64,000 nt of DNA from an uncultured Porphyromonadaceae bacterium (GTDB taxonomy: Bacteria > Bacteroidota > Bacteroidia > Bacteroidales > Muribaculaceae). The stretch lies in contig CANEHE010000003.1 in assembly GCA_947427285.1 (NCBI GenBank), forward strand, positions 1-64,000, in the 5' to 3' direction. This document shows, piece by piece, positions 52,263 through 62,883 of this stretch (its first letter is position 1; each line of letters starts with the position of its first letter). Made by a program: the position numbers and the translations under genes. The notes under the pieces are model-generated. The model was not told the DNA's origin and did no database searches. It saw only the letters and a program-made list of their open reading frames with translations.

Positions 52263-52832
52263 TCATTGGACTTGAGAAGCATATCCTTTATGACGCAACC
52301 TGACAGTCACATAAAGTCGGGCCAATGCCGCCGACAAAACAGCTCCGCCAAAAGCGCAGAGCCAACTCATAGAGGCGACCAGTTCCATCGAAGAGGGAAG
52401 CATGCGCCGGTCTATCGCTGACCTGATAACCTCGGCCTGTGCGGAAAAATCAGGAGAAGCCGATTCTGCCGACAGGGATTCAAGAGCGTCGAGAGCATTG
52501 TGGAAATATGTGGATATGAACGCAGGTTCGACAAAAACAAGATAAACAGCGGCAAGCAACGCACATATAAGTGTAGCGAAAATAAAGCTGTATATGCCGA
52601 AAAGCCAAAGCGGCCAATAGGAACTATATTGCGGATATAGGGAAGACAGCCGCCCCATAAGTCGATACAGAAGAAACGGCACAACAATCAAAGCGGGAAG
52701 CGCGAGAAACGACATACCGGGAAGTTTGTTGACTAAAAGAATCGAAACCGCTACTACAACAAGCGGAAGAGCCAAGACAGGCCCGGCTTCAGCAGCATTA
52801 CGATAGACTGATTTCAGTTGGCTGTTTTCCAT
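52263..52832 (-). CDS. DUF4199-like membrane protein
   Basis: 189 aa; four predicted TMs, C-terminal region typical of DUF4199. Confidence 0.65.
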   Translation of the reverse strand: MENSQLKSVYRNAAEAGPVLALPLVVVAVSILLVNKLPGMSFLALPALIVVPFLLYRLMGRLSSLYPQYSSYWPLWLFGIYSFIFATLICALLAAVYLVFVEPAFISTYFHNALDALESLSAESASPDFSAQAEVIRSAIDRRMLPSSMELVASMSWLCAFGGAVLSAALARLYVTVRLRHKGYASQVQ

Positions 52833-52929
52833 ATCGGTGCAAAGATAATACTTTTTGACGTCACATTGATAATACTACTCTGTAAAAGCATCTGAAATGA
52901 AATCTGCAAGCACTCCGATGCTCATACAG

Positions 52930-53949
52930 TCAGTAATCCAGTCCGGCCTCGGCGAATAGTTGCCGGTCATCCTGGATCTGATTGCTGACAGTAGTAAGCA
53001 TGTCGCCCATAAGCACACCATTGACTCCCCCACGAAGCATACGCAACATAGAGGCGTGTGACAGTCGCAGACGTCCACCAGCAAACCGTATGGTTTTGGA
53101 AGGGAGCACGAATCTGAATACAGCACCGGTGCGGACTATCTCATCCTCAGATATAAGCGGTGTGTCGGCCAGAGGCGTTCCAGGGATAGGAATGAGTATG
53201 TTAAGTGGCACTGAATCCACGTCAAGCTCAGCAAGTTCAAAGGCAAACTCCACTCTCTGCTCCATTGTCTCCCCCATACCGATGATACCTCCGGAACACA
53301 CATCGAGACCCGCCTCACGTGCGGCACGTATGGTGGCCCGCTTCTCATCCTGTGTGTGTGTGGAACATAGTGACGGAAAATACGACGATGCAGTCTCCAT
53401 ATTGCAATGATAACGCTTCACACCGGCTTCTGCCAACATCCGCATCTCCTCAGGCCCCACAAGTCCCATCGAGGCACACAGATATAGATCCGTTTCCTCG
53501 CTGAGACGACGAAACATCTCGCAAAACCGGGATATGTCTCTCTTTCCTACAGACTTGCCGGACGTAACAAGTGACAACCTACGTATTCCGGCATTCTCAT
53601 TGCGACGTGCGGCCGCCATCATCTCCTCTTCTGACACAAAATCATATATCTCACATCCAGTATGATGACGCGATGCCTGCGCACACCATTTGCAGTCCTC
53701 CGAACAAAGACCGCTACGGGCATTGATGATGGAACACGAATCCACCGTATATCCGGCGAATTTGACACGAATCTCGTCGGCAGCTTCACAAAGAACATCG
53801 ACATCAGGAAAAGACACCAGAAAAAGAGCCTCTTCCCTGCTGACGGATTTACCATGGACCACATCCTCCTTAATAGTGTTCAGACGGCGATAGTCAGCCT
53901 CAGAGCACTCCATCCTCGTTGTAGTTGAGGCATTCATATTATATTGCAT
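52930..53949 (-). CDS. bioB: Biotin synthase
   Basis: SGLCSEDCKWCAQASRH radical-SAM motif; YHCNMETASSYF. Confidence 0.95.
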   Translation of the reverse strand: MQYNMNASTTTRMECSEADYRRLNTIKEDVVHGKSVSREEALFLVSFPDVDVLCEAADEIRVKFAGYTVDSCSIINARSGLCSEDCKWCAQASRHHTGCEIYDFVSEEEMMAAARRNENAGIRRLSLVTSGKSVGKRDISRFCEMFRRLSEETDLYLCASMGLVGPEEMRMLAEAGVKRYHCNMETASSYFPSLCSTHTQDEKRATIRAAREAGLDVCSGGIIGMGETMEQRVEFAFELAELDVDSVPLNILIPIPGTPLADTPLISEDEIVRTGAVFRFVLPSKTIRFAGGRLRLSHASMLRMLRGGVNGVLMGDMLTTVSNQIQDDRQLFAEAGLDY

Positions 53950-53960
53950 GTGAAAAAAAC

Positions 53961-53987
53961 AAAAAGAGCCCCGGCATCAGCCAAGGC
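53961..53987 (-). terminator. Rho-independent terminator after tRNA-His
   Basis: Minus strand GCCTTGGC-TGAT-GCCGGGGC then TCTTTTTG. Confidence 0.65.
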
Positions 53988-54010
53988 CCATGAATATTCT
54001 AAAAAAGGAG

Positions 54011-54085
54011 GGTGAAAGATGGGTCTCGAACCCACGACCTACGGAACCACAATCCGTCGCTCTAACCAACTGAGCTACATTCACC
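54011..54085 (-). tRNA. tRNA-His (anticodon GTG)
   Basis: Minus strand GGTGAATGTAGCTCAGTTGGTTAGAGCGACGGATTGTGGTTCCGTAGGTCGTGGGTTCGAGACCCATCTTTCACC; cloverleaf with G-1:C73 typical of tRNA-His; CCA not encoded. Confidence 0.96.
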
Positions 54086-54270
54086 ATTTCGCACTCTTCA
54101 GACAGACAACAGGCCTCAGGGCGGCATCTATCCGGAAATGCGATGCAAAGTTAGACAGAATTTCTCAATCCTCCAAATTTCCCGACAAAAAAACTTTTAT
54201 AAAAATTTGGACATCGAAAAATTCGGAGAAAGATTTAGGAGTACAAGACAGAGGTTATGAAAAAAAGTAT

Positions 54271-54278
54271 TAATTTTG
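54271..54278 (+). promoter_or_regulatory. -7 promoter box TAATTTTG upstream of the CvpA/suf gene set
   Basis: TAnnTTTG, 57 nt before the ATG at 54335. Confidence 0.5.
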
Positions 54279-54334
54279 TTGCCGTAAGCGAAGCGGTATT
54301 CCCGCGACGTCACTGGACTTCCATACCATAGATC

Positions 54335-55030
54335 ATGCAGACGGCTGTCTTCCATATCGTAGTGATTGCTGCGGGAACTTTCGCGGCTGTCCGCGGATGG
54401 CATCGTGGCCTCTCCTCTCAAACCTCTTCTATACTTGGAATGGCGTTTGGTCTGACCATGGCACATATAACGGGAGAATGGTCGGAGCAGATTGTGGCCG
54501 GATGGGACATAGTTGCTCCGGAGGATTGCAGAGAAGAGTTTGTCACAGGTAATATCGGACGTAGTGCTGTATTCGCTACCGTATATATCGGTGTGGATTT
54601 CCTCACCGGTATACTCAACCGACTGTTACGTCCACTGGGAGTCGGGTTACTGAACTCTCTGGCCGGAAGCGTATATCGTCTTTTTGTCTGTATGATGTGG
54701 ATGTCTATCGCTTTCAACGTTCTTCTCTGTCTGCGCCCCGGATGCGGACTTGACAACTGCGGCGATCAGGGAGACGGTAATCTTGTGGCGGAAGTAATGC
54801 TTATCGCACCTAATCTGTTGGGAACGGAAGACGTGTGCGATCTATGGCATATTTGCCGTCTTCACGACGCGCGGTTGATATCTTTCTCCTCTTTCGACCC
54901 CAGATGGTCCAGAATTGTTATTATACCGGAAGCGGTTCTGCCGTTATCCGGAAAACATATAGAAAAACCAGACAACCAAATCGCTGTCCGGAAATTATCC
55001 CGACAGCCTCTTGAAAGACCTCATACATAG
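54335..55030 (+). CDS. CvpA-like membrane protein
   Basis: 231 aa; four TMs; GWHRGLSSQTSSILGMAFGL. Confidence 0.6.
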   Translation: MQTAVFHIVVIAAGTFAAVRGWHRGLSSQTSSILGMAFGLTMAHITGEWSEQIVAGWDIVAPEDCREEFVTGNIGRSAVFATVYIGVDFLTGILNRLLRPLGVGLLNSLAGSVYRLFVCMMWMSIAFNVLLCLRPGCGLDNCGDQGDGNLVAEVMLIAPNLLGTEDVCDLWHICRLHDARLISFSSFDPRWSRIVIIPEAVLPLSGKHIEKPDNQIAVRKLSRQPLERPHT

Positions 55031-55033
55031 ACC

Positions 55034-55795
55034 ATGCTGAAAGTAAAGGATCTGCACGCTGAAATAGGCGGCAAGGAGATATTGAAGGGTATAAATCTGG
55101 AAATCAATCCAGGGGAAGTCCATGCCATAATGGGACCCAATGGAAGCGGCAAATCGACTCTCTCGATGGTGCTTGCCGGCAATCCGGCATATACAGTGAC
55201 CGGTGGAGAAGCGGAATTCTGCGGTAAAAATCTGCTTGATATGGAGCCGGAAGTAAGAAGCCATGAAGGGTTGTTTCTCGGCTTTCAGTATCCGGTGGAG
55301 ATTCCCGGAGTATCAATGATGAACTTCATGCGTGCAGCCGTAAATGCCAAACGTGAATATTTCGGAGAGACACCGATGTCGGCCGCAGCTTTTCTGAAAC
55401 TTATGCGCGAAAAACGCGAGATAGTCGAACTGGACAACAAACTTGCCTCACGTTCCGTCAACGAAGGGTTTTCCGGAGGTGAGAAAAAACGCAACGAGAT
55501 TTTCCAGATGGCCGTCCTGGAGCCGAAACTTTCCATCCTCGACGAGACCGATTCAGGGCTCGACATAGATGCGCTGCGGATAGTGGCCGAGGGCGTCAAC
55601 AAACTGAAGACAGACAACAATGCAACCATAGTCATCACACACTATCAGAGACTGCTCGACTATATCAAACCGGATTTCGTACACATACTCTACAAAGGAC
55701 GTATAGTGATGACCGGAGGCCCCGGACTCGCATTGGAGCTTGAGGAGAGAGGTTACGACTGGATAAAGGAACAGGCCGACAACGGCGCGATATAA
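55034..55795 (+). CDS. sufC: Fe-S cluster assembly ATPase SufC
   Basis: [51 protein letters not shown]. Confidence 0.97.
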   Translation: MLKVKDLHAEIGGKEILKGINLEINPGEVHAIMGPNGSGKSTLSMVLAGNPAYTVTGGEAEFCGKNLLDMEPEVRSHEGLFLGFQYPVEIPGVSMMNFMRAAVNAKREYFGETPMSAAAFLKLMREKREIVELDNKLASRSVNEGFSGGEKKRNEIFQMAVLEPKLSILDETDSGLDIDALRIVAEGVNKLKTDNNATIVITHYQRLLDYIKPDFVHILYKGRIVMTGGPGLALELEERGYDWIKEQADNGAI

Positions 55796-55810
55796 CAGAC
55801 TCCGGAGAAA

Positions 55811-57175
55811 ATGAACGCACTCAAGCAATATACCGATCTTTACAGTGAGCACGGTCAACTGTTGCGCGACAACAGTTGCGCAGTGCTTGACGCTCACCGG
55901 CAGAAAGCCTACGAATCTCTTCTCGGCACGACACTCCCGGAAAAAGGTAGTGAGAATTACGAACACACCGACCTTCAGGAATTGCTGTCCCCCAACTACG
56001 CGCTGAACATCGCACGCATACCTCTTGACGTAAACCCACATGCATCTTTCCGGTGTGATGTCCCCAACATGTCGACCGCACTCTTCATGCTTCTCAATGA
56101 CAGCTGGGCCGAAACCGACATCTCCAGAAGACAACTTCCAGAAGGCGTCATAGTGGAAAGTCTGGCCAAAGCCGCGGCAACACGACCTGAACTCGTAGGG
56201 AAATACTACAATACAATCGCCGACCCGGCAAATCCGCTTACCGCCCTCAACACAATGCTCGTTCAAGACGGTCTGTTTCTGTATGTCGGGAAAGGTGTGA
56301 AACTGGAGAAACCACTACAGCTCGTAGACATTCTGCAATATAACGAACCGTTGTTGACTGTCCGCAGAATGCTGATTGTGATCGAGGAGGAGGCCGAAGC
56401 CAAACTTCTGGTATGCGACCACACACAGAATCCGGACACGAATCTGATGAATCTGCAGACAATCGAGATTTTCGCCGGTCGTGGTTCACACTTCGATTTC
56501 TACGACATGGAGGAATCAACAGAACAGACCACACGACTGTCAACACTATACTTGCGTCAGGCCTCAGGCAGCAACGTACTCATCGACGGGATAACCCTTT
56601 TCAACGGCACGACACGCAACGAATACTACTGCGTCATGCCGGAGCCTGATGCCGAGTTACGACTGTTTGGTATGGGAATTGAAGACCTTTCCCGACGACT
56701 TGACACATACTCCCGTATAAGCCATGAGGCCATCGGATGCCACACTACAGAACTATTCAAATATGTGGTGGACGACTCCGCGACCGGGGCCTTTTCGGGA
56801 CGGATACACGTGGCTTCCGGTGCCCAGAAGACAGAAGCCTATCAGTCAAACCGCAACATAGTAGGCTCATCTTCGGCCAGAATGTTCTCAAAACCTCAAC
56901 TTGAGATATACGCCGACGACGTCAAATGCTCTCACGGCACTGCAATAGGCCAGCTCGACCAGACACAACTGTTTTACATGCGCACACGCGGTCTGACAGA
57001 GGCCACCGCCCGGATGCTGCTCAAACAGGCGTTCATGTCTGACGTCATCGACGGCGTACGTCTCCCCGCTCTACGCGACCGTCTGCGTCAACTGGTAGAA
57101 ATGAGATTCTCCGGCACTCTGGGAGCATGTTCAAGCTGTCATTCCGACTGCTCACTCTCGCCAGAAACGGACTGA
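55811..57175 (+). CDS. sufD: Fe-S cluster assembly protein SufD
   Basis: 454 aa; DDVKCSHGTAIGQLDQTQLFYMRTRGL. Confidence 0.95.
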   Translation: MNALKQYTDLYSEHGQLLRDNSCAVLDAHRQKAYESLLGTTLPEKGSENYEHTDLQELLSPNYALNIARIPLDVNPHASFRCDVPNMSTALFMLLNDSWAETDISRRQLPEGVIVESLAKAAATRPELVGKYYNTIADPANPLTALNTMLVQDGLFLYVGKGVKLEKPLQLVDILQYNEPLLTVRRMLIVIEEEAEAKLLVCDHTQNPDTNLMNLQTIEIFAGRGSHFDFYDMEESTEQTTRLSTLYLRQASGSNVLIDGITLFNGTTRNEYYCVMPEPDAELRLFGMGIEDLSRRLDTYSRISHEAIGCHTTELFKYVVDDSATGAFSGRIHVASGAQKTEAYQSNRNIVGSSSARMFSKPQLEIYADDVKCSHGTAIGQLDQTQLFYMRTRGLTEATARMLLKQAFMSDVIDGVRLPALRDRLRQLVEMRFSGTLGACSSCHSDCSLSPETD

Positions 57176-57221
57176 AAAATCCTGAACCATCAATGTCATC
57201 AAGAGATTGTATAATAAAACC

Positions 57222-58439
57222 ATGTCGCAAGATATCGAAAAAATACGTTCGAAGTTTCCGATACTTGATTCAAAAATCGGAAACCGCCCGCTTGTCTATC
57301 TCGACAATACCGCCACCTCTCAGACTCCGGACTCCGTAGTGAGCAGTATAACACATCTCTACGAACACACCAAAGCAAATGTGCATCGTGGAGTACATAC
57401 ACTCTCACAGGAGGCCACCGACCTTCAGGAGGCCACCCGGCGACAAGTACGAGACTATCTCAACGCCGCATCCGAAGAAGAGATAATCTTCACCCGAGGA
57501 ACCACAGAAGCCATCAATCTTGTGGCAGCCTCATATGGGGGAGCCTTTTTCCGCGATGGCGATGAAGTGATCCTGACCGTGATGGAGCATCATGCCAACA
57601 TTGTTCCCTGGCAATTGCTCCAGAGCAGACACGACATCAGGCTGCGGATAGTGGACATAGACGACAGCGGCAGACTCGACATGGATCAGTACCGAAGCCT
57701 TTTCAATGATCACACCGCATTCGCCTCCTTCTGCCATGTGAGCAATGTACTCGGCACTGTCAATCCGGTCAAGGAAATGGTGGAAATCGCCCATAGCCAC
57801 GGGGTGCCGGTGCTCATCGACGGCGCACAGGCGTCTCCGCATATCAATATCGATGTACGCGACATAGGAGCTGATTTCTATGCTTTTTCCTCTCACAAGA
57901 TGTATGGTCCGACAGGTGTCGGTATACTTTACGGGCGGAAGGAACTTCTGGAAAGGATGCCTCCCTATCAAGGAGGCGGAGAGATGATCAAACATGTCAG
58001 TTTTGAGCGCACAACTTTTGCCGATCTGCCTTTCAAATTTGAGGCCGGAACTCCAGACTTCATCGACATCGCCGCCTTCGCCAAAGCACTTGAATTTATC
58101 CGAGAGACGGGTATTGACTTCATACACCGCCATGAGACGGAACTACTGCAGGTATGCACATCCGAGATGATGAAAATACCTGGAATGAGAATTTTCGGCA
58201 CGGCTCCTGACAAATCGGCTGTCATCTCGTTTCTCGTAGGCGATATACATCCTTACGACCTCGGGCTTCTGCTCGATAAAATGGGAGTGGCGGTACGCAC
58301 CGGTCATCACTGCGCGCAACCTCTTATGGAACGGTTGGGAATACCCGGCACAATACGCGCATCCTTTGCTGTCTACAACACACTTGAAGAGGTAGAACTC
58401 TTTATCTCCGCTCTGAAACGGGTACTTCAGATGTTCTGA
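57222..58439 (+). CDS. sufS: Cysteine desulfurase SufS (start at MSQDIEKIRSKFPIL)
   Basis: YLDNTATSQTP, SSHKMYGPTGVGILYG, RTGHHCAQPLM. Confidence 0.96.
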   Translation: MSQDIEKIRSKFPILDSKIGNRPLVYLDNTATSQTPDSVVSSITHLYEHTKANVHRGVHTLSQEATDLQEATRRQVRDYLNAASEEEIIFTRGTTEAINLVAASYGGAFFRDGDEVILTVMEHHANIVPWQLLQSRHDIRLRIVDIDDSGRLDMDQYRSLFNDHTAFASFCHVSNVLGTVNPVKEMVEIAHSHGVPVLIDGAQASPHINIDVRDIGADFYAFSSHKMYGPTGVGILYGRKELLERMPPYQGGGEMIKHVSFERTTFADLPFKFEAGTPDFIDIAAFAKALEFIRETGIDFIHRHETELLQVCTSEMMKIPGMRIFGTAPDKSAVISFLVGDIHPYDLGLLLDKMGVAVRTGHHCAQPLMERLGIPGTIRASFAVYNTLEEVELFISALKRVLQMF

Positions 58440-58444
58440 ACGCA

Positions 58445-59254
58445 ATGAAAACCGACATAAAGGGCAGCGACATATCACTCATAGTCTCGACATACAACCG
58501 TCCTGACGCACTTGAAGCCTGCCTGGAAAGCATCCGCCGCCAAAAAGTGCTGCCACTGGAGGTGATAGTGGCTGATGACGGTTCGGGGCCTGAGACGAAA
58601 AAAGTGTTGTCCCGGCTGGAATCCACCTTCCCCATTTCACTCATACATGTGTGGCATGAGGACAAAGGCTTTCGTCTGGCCAAGATACGCAATCGTGCCA
58701 TGGCAAAAGCGAGAGGGACCTACATCGTGCAGACAGACGGAGACATGCTCTTGAATCCATACTTCATCGCAGACCATCTGCGTTTTGCACGAGAGAACCA
58801 TTATGTGAAAGGGGTTAGAGTGCGTATGGATGAAAAGTCAAGCCAATACAGATGCCGTTTCCCCCGCCAGTCCACACCCGGAATCTTCTCTGCCGGACTT
58901 GCAGACAGACTAAAGGCATTCAGATTTCTCCCAGCAGCCGTCTGGTTCGCGTCACATTTCAAAAAGGGGAAAGCATACGGACTGGGATGCAACATGGCAT
59001 TCTTCAAAAAAGATATAATGACCGTAAACGGTTATGACGAATCCTTTGAAGGCTGGGGACGGGAAGACGATGACATCGCACACCGCCTTCACAGAGCTGG
59101 AATCAAGATGCGCGACCTCCGTTTCGCAGCAGTATGTTTCCATCTCTGGCATCCGGAAAACTCCAGAGATGACATGGAGGAAAACATACGGTTATGCCGT
59201 CTGCGGGATGAAGCGGGTACAATCCGTGCTGAAAAGGGAATCGACCGATATTGA
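58445..59254 (+). CDS. Glycosyltransferase family 2 with galactosyltransferase-like (GT7-type) C-terminal segment
   Basis: SLIVSTYNRPDALEACLES; GYDESFEGWGREDDDIAHRL. Confidence 0.92.
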   Translation: MKTDIKGSDISLIVSTYNRPDALEACLESIRRQKVLPLEVIVADDGSGPETKKVLSRLESTFPISLIHVWHEDKGFRLAKIRNRAMAKARGTYIVQTDGDMLLNPYFIADHLRFARENHYVKGVRVRMDEKSSQYRCRFPRQSTPGIFSAGLADRLKAFRFLPAAVWFASHFKKGKAYGLGCNMAFFKKDIMTVNGYDESFEGWGREDDDIAHRLHRAGIKMRDLRFAAVCFHLWHPENSRDDMEENIRLCRLRDEAGTIRAEKGIDRY

Positions 59255-59259
59255 TCTCT

Positions 59260-60141
59260 TTAACGGGAATTCCGGAACTCCTTCGGCGACATCCCTGTGG
59301 CTTTCTTGAAATATTTTCCGAAAAAAGACTGCGACTTGAAATTCAACTCGTCCGAAATCTGCTGTATGTTCAGATTAGAGGACTTGAGCATCACCTGAGC
59401 CTCAAGTATCACATGCCGCTCTATCCAGCTGACTGCCGACACACCGGTCTGCGCCTTTATGGTGCGTGACAGATGTTTCGGGGTGATTCCAAGTTCTGAG
59501 GCATAAAAGTCAAGGAAACGCTCTGTGCGGAAATTTTCCTGTACCAGACGCAGAAAACGATCCGCTATCCGACCCTGTGCGGAAGGAGTCTCCCCTTGAA
59601 GAATCTGGAACGGCAGATAGCCATATCGGAAGAAAAACGAAAGTATGGTGTGGACCACACACTCGTACGCATACGGATGACGGGGAGCATTGACTATGTT
59701 GCGCAGATGAATATGAAGGGCATTGAAATGAATTGCAAGATTCGGATCCACAGCCACTACCGGATGACGGTTGATCACACTGTATATCTCTGAGGTATTG
59801 ATATATCTGAACAAGGTGTCTGTCAGTTTGCGCGACAGCACCACAAAAGAGGCGTCGAAGTCGGGACTGACCTCCACAGGCGACATGATCTGTCCTTGAC
59901 GGATTATAACTATCGCCGGAGCAGTCACCTCATACTCTATAAGATTGATATTGACTCTCCCCTTGCCTCTCTTTACAAAAATAGCCGCGGAAGCAGTAAA
60001 CTTCACCGGATTGATTATCGCGTTAAGCATTCCTATAGAAAATTCATCGCTTACCCATATATCATGCATCAGGATATCCGACACACTTTCGGAAAGATGA
60101 ATATCATCATAGTTTATGACGGCAGATGCTTTTCTGTTCAT
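59260..60141 (-). CDS. AraC family transcriptional regulator
   Basis: C-terminal HTH (NIQQISDELNFKSQSFFGKYFKKATGMSPKEFR). Confidence 0.92.
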   Translation of the reverse strand: MNRKASAVINYDDIHLSESVSDILMHDIWVSDEFSIGMLNAIINPVKFTASAAIFVKRGKGRVNINLIEYEVTAPAIVIIRQGQIMSPVEVSPDFDASFVVLSRKLTDTLFRYINTSEIYSVINRHPVVAVDPNLAIHFNALHIHLRNIVNAPRHPYAYECVVHTILSFFFRYGYLPFQILQGETPSAQGRIADRFLRLVQENFRTERFLDFYASELGITPKHLSRTIKAQTGVSAVSWIERHVILEAQVMLKSSNLNIQQISDELNFKSQSFFGKYFKKATGMSPKEFRNSR

Positions 60142-60256
60142 AATAGATCACCCTTTAGAGGCTGTTTAATTTCCGACAAAAATAGTCAAAATATCCCATT
60201 TACCAAAACCGAGAACATTTTTCAGCATATTATTCTGGCAAAAAATCCGCTTATTC

Positions 60257-61852
60257 CTAACCCAATGTTGGATCAGGAGCACTATATGGATGACGAATCC
60301 ATCGTGCAGCAGCACTCATTTTGGGAACAAGACGATTCACGGGAGGAGTAAATCGGGCCAACAGTATCATCAACATCATTAAAATTCCAAACAACGCGAG
60401 ATAACCGAAACATTCCTTGACGGCAAGCATGATATTCTGCTGTGTGAAATATTCTCCAAACCATGATTCTCCGATTCCATTAAAATTATCCATTTCTGAA
60501 GATGTAAGCATCACGTTCTTATTTATAGTCCAGACAAACAATCTTTCTATCAACGCACCAGCAGCAGCCGTTCCTACTCCACACCGGGCAAATCCGATAA
60601 TGGCGATGTTCATGAACATGTGTTGAAAAGGAATTTTACAACATATCATATATGTCACTCCTGACTCCATCATTACTTCTCCGGCTCCGAAAGCGAACAG
60701 CGGTATATAAAACAGCCATGCTTCCGTCGAAAGATCGATAAGAAAATACGATGCTATAATATAGAATGTTGTCAGAAGAAAGCAGATGAAGAAAAATATT
60801 TTCATTCGCCATTTCCATCTGACAAGGGCAATATATGTCAGCACCGCCCCAATAATTATGCCGTAAATCTCAGGATAGTTGAAATTTACTATTGTAAAAT
60901 AGTCGTATCCTGCAACCGCGTTCATAAATACGGGCTGCAATACATGGGCCGAAGCCTGAAGTACAGCAATTCCCAATAGCACGAATGTGACTCGCCATGT
61001 CGTAGAATAACAAAATGCCTTCAGGGAGATATAGGGATCCTTTTTATAATACGATTCAACCAATGTCAGCGCAAACACCACAATGAAGAGCCATGTCGCA
61101 TACCAGATCTTACGGCTGTCCCACCAATCGTAGTGCTCTCCGAAATTGAATATCCATGCGGCTATGCAACAGGTTGCGACCCAAAGGATATGACCGGTCC
61201 AATCAACACCCTTGAGCGGTATGAACGGTGCGCCTCTATGGTCATGGTTCATCATAAAATAGACTATTCCGTCGATCACCAGCATAAGCCCGACAATTAC
61301 GAGATAAACATATTTCCAATTGAAACTATAGGATATATAGGCCGTCATCAATCCCGAGATCTGGATTGACCCGCAGACGAGGATATACACCACAGGAAAA
61401 AAGACACCATAATTGCGTGTCGGGGTTATGTTCAATTGCACTGTACTCATGCAGCCAAACATTCCCATCATTTTGAAATATCCGGCAAAAAGGCATACAA
61501 TCCATAACACCCACGGAATGGTGGAATATGGAGCGGCAACAGCGCAGACAATAGAACCTACACTTGAAACAAACCACATCTGGCGACTGTAAAAATAGAA
61601 TTTCCACCTGAACAGTACCGGAAATATCATATTCAGACCTATAAGCGAGCAATAACTCGCCATGGTCACATCCTCGTTTAGAAACGAAAGTTCACCTACC
61701 ATCTGACTTAAAGCAGCGAGATATACACCACCCGACAATTGGTAGAAGAACGCAAACATTAAAATCAGCCAGAAACGCAACCGGCGTGGCACCCACGGCT
61801 TGTATACCAGAAGACGATTGTTTGAGAAAGGGCTTGGTCCGTGTCCCATCAC
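60257..61852 (-). CDS. MFS transporter (EmrB/DHA2-like)
   Basis: 531 aa, about 14 TMs; immediately follows HlyD-type gene. Confidence 0.8.
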   Translation of the reverse strand: MMGHGPSPFSNNRLLVYKPWVPRRLRFWLILMFAFFYQLSGGVYLAALSQMVGELSFLNEDVTMASYCSLIGLNMIFPVLFRWKFYFYSRQMWFVSSVGSIVCAVAAPYSTIPWVLWIVCLFAGYFKMMGMFGCMSTVQLNITPTRNYGVFFPVVYILVCGSIQISGLMTAYISYSFNWKYVYLVIVGLMLVIDGIVYFMMNHDHRGAPFIPLKGVDWTGHILWVATCCIAAWIFNFGEHYDWWDSRKIWYATWLFIVVFALTLVESYYKKDPYISLKAFCYSTTWRVTFVLLGIAVLQASAHVLQPVFMNAVAGYDYFTIVNFNYPEIYGIIIGAVLTYIALVRWKWRMKIFFFICFLLTTFYIIASYFLIDLSTEAWLFYIPLFAFGAGEVMMESGVTYMICCKIPFQHMFMNIAIIGFARCGVGTAAAGALIERLFVWTINKNVMLTSSEMDNFNGIGESWFGEYFTQQNIMLAVKECFGYLALFGILMMLMILLARFTPPVNRLVPKMSAAARWIRHPYSAPDPTLG

Positions 61853-62883
61853 TTGATAACCTTACATTCCACATTCATACCTGACCGTAACCGGGCCATA
61901 TCCTTTTCCGGAATATCGAAAGCGAATCGGATCTTTACCGGTATGCGCTGCTCCACCTTTACAAAATTTCCCGTAGAATTATCCTGCGGAATATGCGCGT
62001 ATTTTGCTCCTGTGGCGTTTGATATTGCTTCTATCACACCCACGTATTTCACATCCGGAACAGCATCGACATCTATCTTCACACTGTCGCCAACTGCCAT
62101 TCTGGCAGTTTGTGTTTCCTTATAGTTAGCAATCACCCACGTATCTCCGGTATCGACCACCGACACTATCGTCTGTCCCGGCTGGATAAGTTGTCCCGGC
62201 TGGATATTGCGCCTAGAGGTAAATCCATCGCATGGAGCGAGAATAACGGTGTATGACAGATTCAACTCGGCAAGGCTCACCGCTGCCTCTGCCAGTTCTA
62301 TGCCTGCGTCATTCTGGCCAAGACGATGACGCTGCTGTTGAGCCACCAATCCGGTAGAGTTCTTCTGCCTCGCCAATGTGTTTCGCTTGGCTTCAAGAGC
62401 AAGATAATTTGTCTCTACCGCATCATATTGCTGTTGGGTGACAGCATCCTGTCGTAAAAGTACGGAATAACGGTCAAGATCACGTTTTGCGTTGCACAAC
62501 AATGTCTCGACTTCGGTAAGCGCAGATTCAGTGACGGTTATGTCATTCGCTGAAGTGGAAACCACCGAAACAGCAGCATCTTTTCCCGAAAGAGCATTTT
62601 GCAGATTGGCTTTTGCCTGTGCCAATTGCAGACGGAAATCGACATCCTCTATTATCGCAAGAATGTCACCCTTTTTTACAGGAGTGTAATCATCAAACCG
62701 GATTTCCTTTACAAAACCCTGTATCCGGCTGTTGACCGGCACAATGCGTTGATACACTTGAGCGTTGTCAGTGAAGGTTGATGAAGAGAACGATACGAAT
62801 TTGTAGACTATCCATGCGAAACCTGCGAGTATAATAATTATTACCCCGATATTTTGGAGTTTACGACGATTTTTTTGCTTCAT
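61849..62883 (-). CDS. HlyD/EmrA-type membrane fusion protein
   Basis: 344 aa; N-terminal TM, GFVKEIRFDDYTPVKKGDILAIIEDVDFR lipoyl half-motif; 4-nt overlaps with both neighbours. Confidence 0.93.
   Translation of the reverse strand: MKQKNRRKLQNIGVIIIILAGFAWIVYKFVSFSSSTFTDNAQVYQRIVPVNSRIQGFVKEIRFDDYTPVKKGDILAIIEDVDFRLQLAQAKANLQNALSGKDAAVSVVSTSANDITVTESALTEVETLLCNAKRDLDRYSVLLRQDAVTQQQYDAVETNYLALEAKRNTLARQKNSTGLVAQQQRHRLGQNDAGIELAEAAVSLAELNLSYTVILAPCDGFTSRRNIQPGQLIQPGQTIVSVVDTGDTWVIANYKETQTARMAVGDSVKIDVDAVPDVKYVGVIEAISNATGAKYAHIPQDNSTGNFVKVEQRIPVKIRFAFDIPEKDMARLRSGMNVECKVIK

Noticed and set aside
54019-54273. 84-aa + strand ORF beginning MGLEPTTYGTTIRRSNQLSYIHH
   Set aside because: It is the antisense translation of tRNA-His(GTG), a classic spurious ORF
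60148-60170. AGAGGCTGTTTAA as an IS terminal repeat
   Set aside because: No transposase, no matching opposite end and no target-site duplication found
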